Source: Bradyrhizobium glycinis
GTDB lineage: Bacteria > Pseudomonadota > Alphaproteobacteria > Rhizobiales > Xanthobacteraceae
Direction: 5' to 3'
Length of the DNA: 64,000 bases
Assembly (NCBI RefSeq): GCF_016031655.1
Contig: NZ_JACCHQ010000033.1
Coordinates: 17,961-81,960, forward strand
The stretch's first letter is position 1. Each line of letters opens with the position of its first letter. The notes below the pieces were generated by a model. It was given only the letters and a program-made list of their open reading frames with translations, did no database searches and was not told where the DNA came from. Shown in pieces: positions 48,916-58,184 of the stretch. The translations under genes were made by a program, and so were the position numbers.

Positions 48916-51015
48916 GTGACCCAAGCCAAGACGCCTTCGAAGCCCCCCGTCGGCCCGCGCCGGCTGCATTCCTTCACGCGGCACGGCATCACCGTGACCG
49001 ACGATTATGCCTGGCTGAAGGACGCGAACTGGCAGGAGGTGCTGCGCGATCCCGCCGTGCTCGATCCGGACATCCGCAAATATCTCGACGAGGAGAACGC
49101 CTACACCGAGAGCCTGCTCGGCCATACCGCGCCGTTGCAGAAGATGCTGGTGCGCGAGATGCGCGGGCGGATCAAGGAGGACGATTCCAGCGTGCCGTCA
49201 CCGGATGGGCCCTTCGCCTATTTCCGCAGGTTTCGCGAGGGCGGGCAGCACGAGCTGTTCGGGCGCATGCCGCGCGACGGCGGCGAAGGCCATATCGTGC
49301 TCGATGGCGACGCGCTCGCCAAGGACCACCAATATTTCAAGTTCGGCGGCAGCCGGCACTCGTACGATCACAAGCTGCAGGCCTGGAGCGCCGACACCAA
49401 GGGCTCCGAATATTTCTCCATCCGCGTGCGCGACTGGGCGACGGGAAAGGACCTCGACGATCTCGTCGAGGAGACCGACGGCGGCGTGGTCTGGGCCGCG
49501 GACTGCAGGAGCTTCTTCTATGTGAAGCTCGACGACAATCACCGCCCGATGCAGGTGTGGCGGCACAAGCTCGGCACAAAGCAGGCCGACGACACGCTGG
49601 TCTATGAGGAGCAGGATGCCGGCTGGTTCACCCACCTGCATGAAAGCACCAGCGGCCGCTTTTGCGTGATCGCGGGCGGCGATCACGAGACCTCGGAGCA
49701 ACGGCTGATCGATCTCGCCAATCCCGAGGCGCCGCCGCGCCTGGTCGCTGCGCGCGAGGAAGGCGTGCAATATTCGCTCGCCGACCGCGGCGACGAATTG
49801 TTCATCCTCACCAATGCGGACGATGCCATCGACTTCAAGATCGTCACTGCGCCGCTTAGCCAGCCCGAGCGCAAGAACTGGCGCGATCTGATTCCCTATC
49901 GGCCCGGCATCTACATCATCGACCTCGATCTCTATGCCGGCCATCTGGTGCGGCTGGAGCGCGCCAATGCGCTGCCGTCGGTCGTGATCCGCGACCTCGC
50001 CTCGAACGAGGAGCATGCCATCGCCTTCGACGAGGCGGCCTACTCGCTCGATACGATGGGCTCCTACGAGTTCGAGACGACTACCCTGCGCTTTTCCTAT
50101 TCGTCGATGACGACGCCGTCGGAAGTCTACGACTACGACATGATCAAGCGCACGCGCACCTTGCGCAAGCGCCAGGAGATTCCGTCCGGCCATAACCCGG
50201 CCGACTACGTCACGACGCGCATCACGGCGAAATCGCATGATGGCGCCGAGGTGCCGGTCTCGATCCTGCATCGCCGCGGGCTGAAGCTCGACGGCGCGGC
50301 GCCGCTGTTGCTCTACGGCTACGGCTCCTATGGCATGGCGATGCCGGCTTCGTTCAGCACCAACCGCCTGTCAATGGTCGACCGCGGCTTCGTCTATGCC
50401 ATCGCCCATATCCGCGGCGGCGCCGACAAGGGCTGGGGCTGGTATCTCGACGGCAAGCGCGAGAAGAAGACGAACAGCTTCGACGATTTCGCCGCCAGTG
50501 CGCGGGCACTGATCGACGCGAAGTACACCAGCGCCAAGCGCATCATTGGCCATGGCGGCTCGGCCGGCGGCATGCTGATGGGCGCGGTCGCCAACCGCGC
50601 CGGCGAATTGTTCGCCGGCATCGTCGCAGAAGTGCCGTTCGTCGACGTGCTCAACACCATGCTCGACGACACCTTGCCGCTGACGCCGCCGGAATGGCCC
50701 GAATGGGGCAACCCGATCGAGAGCGAGAAGGATTTCCGCACCATTCTTTCCTACTCGCCTTACGACAACGTCGCGGCGAAGGATTATCCGGCAATCCTGG
50801 CGATGGGCGGATTGACTGATCCCCGCGTCACTTACTGGGAGCCCGCCAAATGGATCGCGCGCCTGCGCGCCACCATGACCGGCGGCGGCCCGGTCCTGCT
50901 CCGCACCAATATGGGCGCCGGCCACGGCGGCGCCTCGGGGCGCTTCGACCGGCTCGACGAAGTCGCGATCGTGTACGCGTTCGCGCTGTGGGCCGCGGGG
51001 ATGGCGGAGGCGTGA
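48916..51015 (+). CDS. ptrB: oligopeptidase B-type serine peptidase (S9 family)
   Basis: About 699 residues from GTG 48916 (VTQAKTPSKPPVGPRR), which follows GAGG. An N-terminal seven-bladed propeller (HSFTRHGITVTDDYAWLKDA to about residue 410) precedes the alpha/beta-hydrolase domain. The nucleophile motif is GHGGSAGGMLMGAV (Ser about residue 550), the acid lies in GGLTDPRVTYWEPAKW and the histidine in GAGHGGASGRFDR near the C-terminus. YGSYGMAMPASF is the usual oxyanion-region signature. Oligopeptidase B cleaves short cytoplasmic peptides after Lys/Arg. Length and order match the family. In-frame readings further upstream run through repeat B. Confidence 0.93.
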   Translation: MTQAKTPSKPPVGPRRLHSFTRHGITVTDDYAWLKDANWQEVLRDPAVLDPDIRKYLDEENAYTESLLGHTAPLQKMLVREMRGRIKEDDSSVPSPDGPFAYFRRFREGGQHELFGRMPRDGGEGHIVLDGDALAKDHQYFKFGGSRHSYDHKLQAWSADTKGSEYFSIRVRDWATGKDLDDLVEETDGGVVWAADCRSFFYVKLDDNHRPMQVWRHKLGTKQADDTLVYEEQDAGWFTHLHESTSGRFCVIAGGDHETSEQRLIDLANPEAPPRLVAAREEGVQYSLADRGDELFILTNADDAIDFKIVTAPLSQPERKNWRDLIPYRPGIYIIDLDLYAGHLVRLERANALPSVVIRDLASNEEHAIAFDEAAYSLDTMGSYEFETTTLRFSYSSMTTPSEVYDYDMIKRTRTLRKRQEIPSGHNPADYVTTRITAKSHDGAEVPVSILHRRGLKLDGAAPLLLYGYGSYGMAMPASFSTNRLSMVDRGFVYAIAHIRGGADKGWGWYLDGKREKKTNSFDDFAASARALIDAKYTSAKRIIGHGGSAGGMLMGAVANRAGELFAGIVAEVPFVDVLNTMLDDTLPLTPPEWPEWGNPIESEKDFRTILSYSPYDNVAAKDYPAILAMGGLTDPRVTYWEPAKWIARLRATMTGGGPVLLRTNMGAGHGGASGRFDRLDEVAIVYAFALWAAGMAEA

Positions 51016-51019
51016 CTCT

Positions 51020-51166
51020 TCTCCCTCTCCCCGTTCTTACGGGGAGAGGGTCGGGTGAGGGGCTTTATCCGCGAACACGCCGGCAGTGAAGCTCGCGGAG
51101 GCTCCCCCTCACCCGGAATTCGCTTTGCGAATTCCGGCCTCTCCCCGCAAGCGGGGAGAGGCGAGG
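51020..51166. repeat. palindromic repeat family B, copy 2
   Basis: It opens CTCCCTCTCCCCGTTCTTAC shortly after the oligopeptidase stop, continues GGGGAGAGGGTCGGGTGAGG, and ends CTCTCCCCGCAAGCGGGGAG and GCGAGG. The inner arm CCCCTCACCCGGAATTCGCT/GCGAATTCC is also palindromic. It is placed between convergent genes, so a terminator role is plausible. Confidence 0.82.
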
Positions 51167-51170
51167 CAAC

Positions 51171-51890
51171 TCACCGCCCGTTCTTCTTGCGCCATTCTGC
51201 GAAATCGGTGAGCGTCTGCGGATCGGTGGCGGGATAGAGACCGAAGATGCCGCGGCCCTTGCCGACTTCCTCGGTGACGAAATCCTCGAACGCGGTCATC
51301 TCGAAGGTCTCGTTGGCGATCTCGTCTGCCAGATGCGCGGGGATCACGATGACGCCGTCGGCATCGCCGAGGATGACGTCGCCGGGAAACACCGGCGCAT
51401 CGCCGCAGCCAATGGGCACGTTGATCTCGATCGCCTGATGCAGCGTCAGGTTGGTCGGTGCGGAGGGGCGATGGTGGAAGGCAGGAAAGCCGAGCGTTGA
51501 GATCTCGGCGGAGTCGCGAAAGCCGCCGTCGGTGACGACGCCAGCAACGCCGCGCTTCATCAGTCGCGTCACCAGGATCGCGCCGGCCGAGGCCGCGCGC
51601 GCCTCCTTGCGGCTGTCCATCACCAGCACGGCGCCCGGCGGGCAATCCTCGACCGCCTTGCGCTGCGGATGGGAGCGGTCCCTGAACACGTCGATGGTGT
51701 TGAGGTCCTCGCGCGCCGGCATGTAGCGCAGCGTGAAGGCCTCGCCGACCATGGTCGGCTGGTCCGGGCTCAAGGGGCGGACATCCTGGATCATCTGGAT
51801 GCGCAGGCCGCGCTTGAACAAGGCGGTGGCGACGGTGGCGGTGGAGACGGATTTGAGCTTGTTGCGGGTGGCTTCGGTGAGTTTGGTCAT
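51171..51890 (-). CDS. RraA-like protein (HMG/CHA aldolase superfamily)
   Basis: 239 residues from ATG 51890. The RraA-fold signature reads SAGAILVTRLMKRGVAGVV followed by TDGGFRDSAEI, with the R-D pair that in class II HMG/CHA aldolases positions the substrate and metal. The later VPIGCGDAPVFPGDVILGD and DGVIVIPAHLADEI complete the fold. The family includes true RNase E inhibitors and pyruvate aldolases. The neighbouring sugar-acid dehydratase, upstream on the same strand, favours an aldolase or related role on a 2-keto-3-deoxy sugar acid. No ribosome site is strong. A palindromic repeat separates it from the dehydratase. Confidence 0.85.
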   Translation of the reverse strand: MTKLTEATRNKLKSVSTATVATALFKRGLRIQMIQDVRPLSPDQPTMVGEAFTLRYMPAREDLNTIDVFRDRSHPQRKAVEDCPPGAVLVMDSRKEARAASAGAILVTRLMKRGVAGVVTDGGFRDSAEISTLGFPAFHHRPSAPTNLTLHQAIEINVPIGCGDAPVFPGDVILGDADGVIVIPAHLADEIANETFEMTAFEDFVTEEVGKGRGIFGLYPATDPQTLTDFAEWRKKNGR

Positions 51891-51907
51891 GTCGTGTTCT
51901 CTCTTTC

Positions 51908-52018
51908 GTCATTCCGGGGCGCGCCACTTGGCGCGAGCCCGGAATCCATCGTGGTTATGGATTCTCAGGTGCGCAATTGCGCACCATAGCTCATCGCTTC
52001 GCGATGCCCCGGAATGAC
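51908..52018. repeat. palindromic intergenic repeat
   Basis: Outer arms GTCATTCCGGGGC (51908-51920) and GCCCCGGAATGAC (52006-52018) are perfectly complementary. Inner parts include GGTGCGCAATTGCGCACC, itself a perfect palindrome. It lies between the dehydratase and the RraA-like gene on the same transcript and may lower expression of the second gene. Confidence 0.82.
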
Positions 52019-52025
52019 AAGGTGA

Positions 52026-53765
52026 TTAATAAATCGACGGCTCGCCAATCGGCGCGCCGAAATCGGTCTCGAGGAAGTCGAAGTCGCAGCCGTCATTGGC
52101 CTGCTTGATGTGCTTGGTGAACATCCAGCCATAGCCGCGCTCGAAGCGGCGCTGGGGCTGCTTCCAGGCGGCGCGGCGTTTTGCGAGCTCGGCTTCGCCG
52201 ACTTCGAGATTGATGGTGCGCGCAGCGACATCGAGCGTGATGCGGTCGCCGTTCTGCACCAGCGCCAGCGGGCCGCCGATATACGATTCCGGCGCGACGT
52301 GCAGGATGCAGGCGCCGTAGCTGGTGCCGCTCATGCGCGCATCCGAGATGCGCACCATGTCGCGCACGCCCTGCTTCACGAGCTTGGTCGGGATCGGCAG
52401 CATGCCCCATTCCGGCATGCCCGGCCCGCCCTGCGGCCCGGCATTGCGCAGGATGAGAATGTGATCCTCGGTGACGTCGAGATCGGGATCGTCGATCGCC
52501 TTCTTCATCGAGGGATAGTCGTCGAACACCAGCGCCGGCCCGGTGTGCTTGAGGAACCGCGGTGCGCAGGCGGAGGGTTTAATGACGCAGCCGTCGGGCG
52601 CGAGATTGCCCTTGAGCACGGCGAGCGCGCCTTCCTTGTAGATGGGATTGTCGATGCCGCGGATCACGTCGGCGTTGTGTACCTCGGCGCTCTCGATGTT
52701 CTCACCCAGCGTCTTGCCTGTGACCGTGATGCAGTCGAGATGCAGATGCGGCTTGATCTGGCCCATCAGCGCCGGCAGGCCGCCGGCGTAGAAGAAGTCC
52801 TCCATCAGGTACGTATCGCCGCTCGGGCGGACGTTGGCGATGACGGGCACCTTGCGGCTGGCCTTCTCGAAATCGTCGAGGCCGATATCCTGGCCGGCGC
52901 GGCGGGCCTGCGCGATCAGATGGATGATGGCGTTGGTGGAACAGCCCATCGCCATCGCGACCGCGATCGCGTTCTCGAACGCCTTGCGGGTCTGGATCAC
53001 CTTCGGCGTCAGATCCTCCCACACCATCTCGACGATGCGGCGGCCGCATTCACTTGCCATGCGGATATGGTTGGCGTCGGCGGCGGGGATCGACGAGGCG
53101 CCGGGGAGCGTCATGCCGATCGCTTCCGCAATCGCAGTCATGGTCGAGGCGGTACCCATGGTCATGCAGGTGCCGTAGCTGCGGGCGATGCCGGCCTCGA
53201 TGTCGAGCCAGTCCTTGTCGGAGATCTTTCCGGCGCGGCGCTCGTCCCAATATTTCCAGCCGTCGGAGCCGGAGCCGAGCGTCTTGCCCTTCCAATTGCC
53301 GCGCAGCATCGGGCCTGCCGGCAGATAGATCGCCGGAATGTTCATCGAGGTTGCACCCAGCAGCAGCGCCGGCGTGGTCTTGTCGCAGCCGCCCATCAGC
53401 ACCACGCCGTCGACGGGATGGCTGCGGAGCAGCTCCTCGGCGTCCATCGCCAGCAGGTTGCGATAGAGCATGGTGGTGGGCTTGAGCAGCGATTCCGACA
53501 GCGACAGCGCCGGCAGCTCAAGCGGCAGGCCGCCCGCCATCAGGATGCCGCGCTTGACGTCGTCGACGCGCGACTTGAAGTGCATGTGGCAGGGCTGCGC
53601 GTCCGACCAGGTGTTGAGGATCGCGATGATCGGGCGGTCCTTCCACTCCTCCGGCGCATATCCCATCTGCATGGCGCGGGAGCGATGGCCGAACGAACGC
53701 AGATCGTCGGGTGCGAACCAGCGCGCGCTGCGGAGCTGGTCGGGCGTCTTCTTCTTGTTGCTCAT
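52026..53765 (-). CDS. IlvD/Edd family sugar-acid dehydratase, L-arabinonate dehydratase type
   Basis: 579 residues, the same length as characterised rhizobial L-arabinonate dehydratase. Three cysteines in the expected [2Fe-2S]-binding contexts are seen: C59 (SDAQPCHMHF), C127 (LMGGCDKTTP) and C200 (SYGTCMTMGTAS). The catalytic serine region RMSGTSYGA is near residue 479. The N-terminus RSARWFAPDDLRSFGHRSR is typical of the sugar-acid branch rather than dihydroxyacid dehydratase IlvD. It removes water from L-arabinonate or a related aldonate to give a 2-keto-3-deoxy acid, which the RraA-like neighbour may process. No transporter, dehydrogenase or regulator of the pathway is adjacent. Confidence 0.9.
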   Translation of the reverse strand: MSNKKKTPDQLRSARWFAPDDLRSFGHRSRAMQMGYAPEEWKDRPIIAILNTWSDAQPCHMHFKSRVDDVKRGILMAGGLPLELPALSLSESLLKPTTMLYRNLLAMDAEELLRSHPVDGVVLMGGCDKTTPALLLGATSMNIPAIYLPAGPMLRGNWKGKTLGSGSDGWKYWDERRAGKISDKDWLDIEAGIARSYGTCMTMGTASTMTAIAEAIGMTLPGASSIPAADANHIRMASECGRRIVEMVWEDLTPKVIQTRKAFENAIAVAMAMGCSTNAIIHLIAQARRAGQDIGLDDFEKASRKVPVIANVRPSGDTYLMEDFFYAGGLPALMGQIKPHLHLDCITVTGKTLGENIESAEVHNADVIRGIDNPIYKEGALAVLKGNLAPDGCVIKPSACAPRFLKHTGPALVFDDYPSMKKAIDDPDLDVTEDHILILRNAGPQGGPGMPEWGMLPIPTKLVKQGVRDMVRISDARMSGTSYGACILHVAPESYIGGPLALVQNGDRITLDVAARTINLEVGEAELAKRRAAWKQPQRRFERGYGWMFTKHIKQANDGCDFDFLETDFGAPIGEPSIY

Positions 53766-53861
53766 CTCTTTCCTTGTCCGTCCGGAGGATTCGCCCTGCT
53801 CTTCTCACAGGCAATCCATCCCCGGCAAGGCGCAGGGCGGGCGGAGGGCGGACCTCTGCTA

Positions 53862-53891
53862 TGCACTCAGGCGTGCACACCGCACAGTGCA
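53862..53891. promoter_or_regulatory. possible operator upstream of the sugar-acid dehydratase
   Basis: TGCACTCAGGCGTGCA (53862-53877) is a 5-6-5 inverted repeat, and a further GTGCA lies at 53887-53891, giving three evenly arranged half-sites. The block is about 97 bases upstream of the dehydratase ATG and 140 bases upstream of the response-regulator start. The regulator is not encoded nearby. Confidence 0.35.
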
Positions 53892-54029
53892 GCGCAATAA
53901 AGCGGCAGGCGGGCCCAAGGGGTTCCGAAGTGCTTGCCGGCCGTTGAGAATCCGCGCAACAATTTCGTGTTCATTGGTTTGATTTGCGGTCGCTGGGACA
54001 CTCCCTGCCGACCGCGGAGGATTTCAGGC

Positions 54030-54449
54030 GTGGCCAACATCCTGATCGTGGATGACGATCCGGCCGTCCAGTTCACCATCCGGCTGCTGCTGGAACGGGC
54101 TGGTCATCATGTGACGATCGCCGCGGATGGCCGCAAGGGGCTGGCGCTGTTCGAGGCAAGCCGGTTCGACCTGTTGTTTCTCGACATCTTCATGCCCGGC
54201 ATGGACGGATTGGAGACGATGCGTCACATTCGGGCGCTGGCCCCGGCGGTTCCGACCGTCGTCATCTCCGGCCGTTCGGTCACGCCGGATGCCTACGCGG
54301 GGCCGGACTTCCTGAAGATGGCGACCAAGCTCGGCGCGTTGGCCAGCTTGCAAAAGCCGTTCCGGCCCGATGCACTGCTTGCCGTGGTCACAGATTGCCT
54401 GAAGGCCGACGCGCCGGAGGGGTCCGATGTCCGCTCCGGCCGCCGATGA
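54030..54449 (+). CDS. single-domain response regulator
   Basis: 139 residues from GTG 54030 (VANILIVDDDPAVQ), with GGAGG nine bases before. The receiver fold is complete: acidic pocket DDD near residues 8-10, phospho-acceptor aspartate in LLFLDIFMPGMDG, the serine in VVISGRS and the lysine in LQKPFRPD. There is no output domain. A longer frame back to 53934 lacks a ribosome site and adds non-family residues. It overlaps the hybrid kinase gene by 23 bases, so the two are co-transcribed; it is likely a phosphate acceptor from that kinase. Confidence 0.88.
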   Translation: MANILIVDDDPAVQFTIRLLLERAGHHVTIAADGRKGLALFEASRFDLLFLDIFMPGMDGLETMRHIRALAPAVPTVVISGRSVTPDAYAGPDFLKMATKLGALASLQKPFRPDALLAVVTDCLKADAPEGSDVRSGRR

Positions 54450-57400
54450 CAAGAACGCCTCCTCTGCCGCAAGCCAGAAATGGCGCAGCGATGCGGCAGG
54501 TCCGGCGAAACTCCCCATGAGAGCAGCAACGATGCTGGCCACGCGGCTGGCCATCGCGATGATCCTGCTGGTTGCGGTCACCGTGGCCGCAGTCGGATGG
54601 CTGGGCTATCGCAACACCACACAGGCCGTCATTCCGCGGGTGCTGGAGCGGGTCGAAGCCCAATCGCGCCTGCTCGCGACCAACCTTGAATCCTACGTTG
54701 CCGGCGTACGCGGCGATCTGGTCGGCTATCGCGCCGCAGCGGCGATCAATGGCCTGATCCGCGCTCATGCCGGCGGCGGGATCGATCCTGCGGACGGCGT
54801 CTCGGAGCAGACCTGGCGCGAGCGTATCGCGGCGCGGCTCGCGGCCGAGATCGACGCCAAGCCCATTTACGGGCAGTTCAGGATCATCGGCGTCGACAAC
54901 GACCAGCGCGAACTGGTCCACGTCGATCGTTCGGGTCCCAACGGAGCAGCCCGGATCGCTCCGGACAGCGAACTGGAGCGCAAGGGCGACCGAGCGTACT
55001 TTCAGCAAGCCATACGGCTCGGGCCCGGCGAGATCTATGTTTCTCCCATCGAACTCGCGACTCGTCAGGGGGGAACGGCGGCGCCTCACGCGCCGACTTT
55101 ACGCGTGGCGATGCCGCTGTTCACAGCCGACGACAAGCCGTTCGGCATCATCGTGGCCAATATCGACATGCGCCCGGCACTCGACCGGGTCCGCGCGACG
55201 ACGACCTCGGGCGGAGAGATCTACGTCGTGAATGCGCGCGGCGACTATCTCGTCCATCCCGACCGGGCGCGGGAGTTCGGGTCATCGCGGGGCCATCCGA
55301 CCGATTGGCGCAAGGACTTTCCGTTCTTCGCAGCGCTGGCCGGCACGTCGGACGTGGCCACGCGGGTCACGACCGACGAGTCGGGCCGGACGAGCGGCGC
55401 GGCATTCGCGCCCATATCGCTTGCGGGCAAGGAATGGGTCGCCATCGTCGTGACCATTCCCCCGTCCGTGTTCGGCCGCGTGCCGGCCGCCATCCAAAAA
55501 ACGTCCCTGCTGGTCGGCGTGCTGGCCGTTCTCGCCGCGGCTGCGCTCGCGGTGCTGCTGGCGCGCTCGTTGACCCGCCCGATCGGGCGTCTGACGGAGG
55601 CGGTGCAGGCCATCGGCAGCGGACGTCCCGCGGACATCCCCATCGATGCCAGCGGCGAGACCGGCGTGCTGGCACGGGCCTTTGCGCGGATGGTGGAGGA
55701 GATGCGCGCGAAAACAGCCGCGCTCGAACGCGAGATCGAGGAGCATCGCCGCACCGAGGCCGCGCGGAGCCATCACGCTGCGCGCGAGAACCTGTTCAGT
55801 GCCGCCGTGGAATCGTCCGACGATGCGATCGTGATGCAGACGCTCGATGCCATCATCACCGGCTGGAATCCGGCCGCCGAACGCCTTTACGGCTATACGG
55901 CGGAAGAGGCGATCGGCAAGCCCACCTCGATCATCGTCCCGCCCGACCGCCGCGAACAGGGCAAGGAGTACCTGCGGCGGATCGCACGGGGCGAGCCGAT
56001 CGAACGCTTCGAGACGGTCCGCCTGTGCAAGGACGGCACGCCGGTCGAGATTTCGCTCAGCCTGTCGCCGATCAAGGGACCGTCGGGCGAAATCATCGGC
56101 GCCTCGGGAAGCGCGCGCAGCCTGACCGAGGCACGGCGCGCCGAGCGAGCGCTGCAGCACCAGCTCGAGGAGCGGCGTCAGATCTTCGAGACGTCGCAGG
56201 ACCTGATCATGATCATGGACGCGCGGGGCCATGTCGCGCAGGTCAGCCCGAGCAGCGAGACCATTCTCGGCTACCGGCCGGACGAGATGATCGGCCGCAG
56301 CGGCGCCGACTTCATCCATCCCGGTCATCTCGAGCAGTCCCGTGCCGAGATGCGGGCGATGCGCCGCGGCGATCGCGTCAAGCTGGCCGACACCCGCTGC
56401 ATCCACAAGAACGGGCACGAGGTCTGGCTGTCCTGGCTCGGCAGCTGGTCCGAGCCGGCCAAGCGCTTCTTCTTCGTCGGGCGCGACATGACCGAAGCAC
56501 GGCTCGCGCAGGAATCGCTGCGCGAGAGCGAGCGCCTCGCTCGCAACATCGTCGAGACCTCGCTCGACGCCTTCGTCCAGACCGACGAGACCGGGAGCAT
56601 CCTGAACTGGAACTCGCAGGCCGAGCAGCTGTTCGGCTGGCGTCGCGAGGAGGTCCTCGGCAAGAGCACGATCGACCTCATCGTCGCCGAGAGCGAACGC
56701 GAGAGGGTTCGGGCGGGGCTGAAGCAATTCCTGGCCAACGAGGACGGCCGGACGCTGAACCGCCGCCGCGAGCTGATGTGCTGCCGCCGCGACGGCAAGG
56801 AATTCAGGGCCGAGCTGAGCGTCACCGCGCTGAAGCGGCGCGAGGGCCTGCTGTTCAACGTCTTCTACCGCGACCTCACCGACAAGATCGCCGCCGAGGA
56901 GCGCATCCGCCATGCCGAGAAGATGGAGGCCGTCGGCCAGCTGACCGGCGGCGTGGCGCATGACTTCAACAACATTCTCACCGTCATCACCGGCACGATC
57001 GAGATTCTCGCGGAGGCGGTCGCCAAGGAGCCGCAGCTCGCGGCGATCACGAAGATGATCGACGAGGCCGCCGCGCGCGGCGCCGATCTGACCCAGCACC
57101 TGCTCGCCTTCGCGCGCAAGCAGCCGCTGCAGCCGCGCGAGATCGACATCAACTCGCTGATCGTCGACACTGCGAAATTGTTGCGCCCGACGCTCGGCGA
57201 GCAGATCCAGATCGAATCGGTGTTCGAGGACGAGAATTGCGTCGCCATCGTCGATCCCAACCAGCTCACCACCGCGATCCTCAACCTCGCGCTCAATGCG
57301 CGCGACGCCATGCCCGGCGGCGGCAAGCTGATCGTGGAGACCGGCGCCGCCTATCTCGACGAGGTCTATGCCAGCGCCAACGACGTGCCGCCGGGGCACT

Positions 57401-58035
57401 ACGTGCTGATCGCCGTGAGCGACACCGGCACCGGAATCCCTGCGAACATGCTGCCCCGGGTGTTCGATCCCTTCTTCACCTCGAAGGGACCTGGCAAGGG
57501 CACCGGACTCGGACTTTCGATGGTCTACGGCTTCATCAAGCAGTCCGCAGGTCACATCAAGATCTACAGCGAGGAGGGGCACGGCACCACGATCAAGATG
57601 TATCTGCCGCCCGGCAAGACGCCGACGGCGGTCGGCGAGGGCGTGACGCCGGCGACGATCGAGGGCGGACACGAGACGATCCTGGTGGTCGAGGACGACC
57701 GGCTGGTGCGGGACTACGTGCTGGCGCAGCTGCATTCGCTGGGTTACGTCACTCTACAGGCGGCGAACGCCGCGGAGGCGCTCGCGATCGTCGCAGCCGG
57801 CAAGCCGTTCGACCTTCTGTTCACCGACGTCATCATGCCCGGCAAGATGAACGGACGGCAGCTCGCGGACGAGCTGATGAAGACGCGCCCGGATCTCAAG
57901 GTGGTCTACACGTCAGGCTATACCGAGAACGCGATCATCCATCACGGCCGGCTGGATTCCGGCGTGATGTTGCTGGCCAAGCCCTATCGCAAATCGGACC
58001 TGGCGCGGATCGTCCGCAAGGCGTTGAGCGGGTGA
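54427..58035 (+). CDS. hybrid sensor histidine kinase with periplasmic sensor, HAMP, three PAS domains and receiver
   Basis: 1202 residues. Order: TM1 (about 36-57), periplasmic dCACHE domain (60-345), TM2 (about 360-380), HAMP (380-435), PAS units (about 455-570, 580-695, 700-815), HisKA with H-box ending GGVAHDFNNIL (about residue 840), HATPase (N-box LNLALNARDAM, G1 DTGTGIP, G2 GTGLGLSMVYG) and a C-terminal receiver (ILVVEDDRLVRDYV, phospho-Asp in LLFTDVIMPGKMNG, lysine in LAKPYRKSD). The GGVAHDFNN form is typical of soluble-partner hybrid kinases in alphaproteobacteria. It starts inside the response regulator gene, giving a tight pair. The periplasmic ligand is unknown. Confidence 0.92.
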   Translation: MSAPAADDKNASSAASQKWRSDAAGPAKLPMRAATMLATRLAIAMILLVAVTVAAVGWLGYRNTTQAVIPRVLERVEAQSRLLATNLESYVAGVRGDLVGYRAAAAINGLIRAHAGGGIDPADGVSEQTWRERIAARLAAEIDAKPIYGQFRIIGVDNDQRELVHVDRSGPNGAARIAPDSELERKGDRAYFQQAIRLGPGEIYVSPIELATRQGGTAAPHAPTLRVAMPLFTADDKPFGIIVANIDMRPALDRVRATTTSGGEIYVVNARGDYLVHPDRAREFGSSRGHPTDWRKDFPFFAALAGTSDVATRVTTDESGRTSGAAFAPISLAGKEWVAIVVTIPPSVFGRVPAAIQKTSLLVGVLAVLAAAALAVLLARSLTRPIGRLTEAVQAIGSGRPADIPIDASGETGVLARAFARMVEEMRAKTAALEREIEEHRRTEAARSHHAARENLFSAAVESSDDAIVMQTLDAIITGWNPAAERLYGYTAEEAIGKPTSIIVPPDRREQGKEYLRRIARGEPIERFETVRLCKDGTPVEISLSLSPIKGPSGEIIGASGSARSLTEARRAERALQHQLEERRQIFETSQDLIMIMDARGHVAQVSPSSETILGYRPDEMIGRSGADFIHPGHLEQSRAEMRAMRRGDRVKLADTRCIHKNGHEVWLSWLGSWSEPAKRFFFVGRDMTEARLAQESLRESERLARNIVETSLDAFVQTDETGSILNWNSQAEQLFGWRREEVLGKSTIDLIVAESERERVRAGLKQFLANEDGRTLNRRRELMCCRRDGKEFRAELSVTALKRREGLLFNVFYRDLTDKIAAEERIRHAEKMEAVGQLTGGVAHDFNNILTVITGTIEILAEAVAKEPQLAAITKMIDEAAARGADLTQHLLAFARKQPLQPREIDINSLIVDTAKLLRPTLGEQIQIESVFEDENCVAIVDPNQLTTAILNLALNARDAMPGGGKLIVETGAAYLDEVYASANDVPPGHYVLIAVSDTGTGIPANMLPRVFDPFFTSKGPGKGTGLGLSMVYGFIKQSAGHIKIYSEEGHGTTIKMYLPPGKTPTAVGEGVTPATIEGGHETILVVEDDRLVRDYVLAQLHSLGYVTLQAANAAEALAIVAAGKPFDLLFTDVIMPGKMNGRQLADELMKTRPDLKVVYTSGYTENAIIHHGRLDSGVMLLAKPYRKSDLARIVRKALSG

Positions 58036-58042
58036 TTGCTCT

Positions 58043-58180
58043 CTTGTCCCGGACGCACTGCGGCGCGTAAGCGCTGCTGTGCAGAGCGGGGACCCAGAAC
58101 ATTGAGCCGTGAAGTTGGGGAGATGGGCCCCGGCTCAGCAGCGCATCATTGCATGATGCGCTGCGTCCGGGGCACGAGAC
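58043..58180. repeat. palindromic intergenic repeat between convergent genes
   Basis: Left side CTTGTCCCGGACGCA and right side TGCGTCCGGGGCACGAG are near-complementary. Inside, GGGGACCCAGAAC and ATGATGCGCTGCGTCC parts are partly palindromic. It resembles the 45857-46057 element in its GTCCCGGAC arms. It fills the gap between the hybrid kinase and the FixJ-like gene, where it can act as a two-way terminator. Confidence 0.65.
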
Positions 58181-58184
58181 CATG

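Noticed and set aside
55282..57735. 817-residue open frame opposite the hybrid kinase
   Set aside because: Antisense shadow of the kinase, with no domain pattern of its own.
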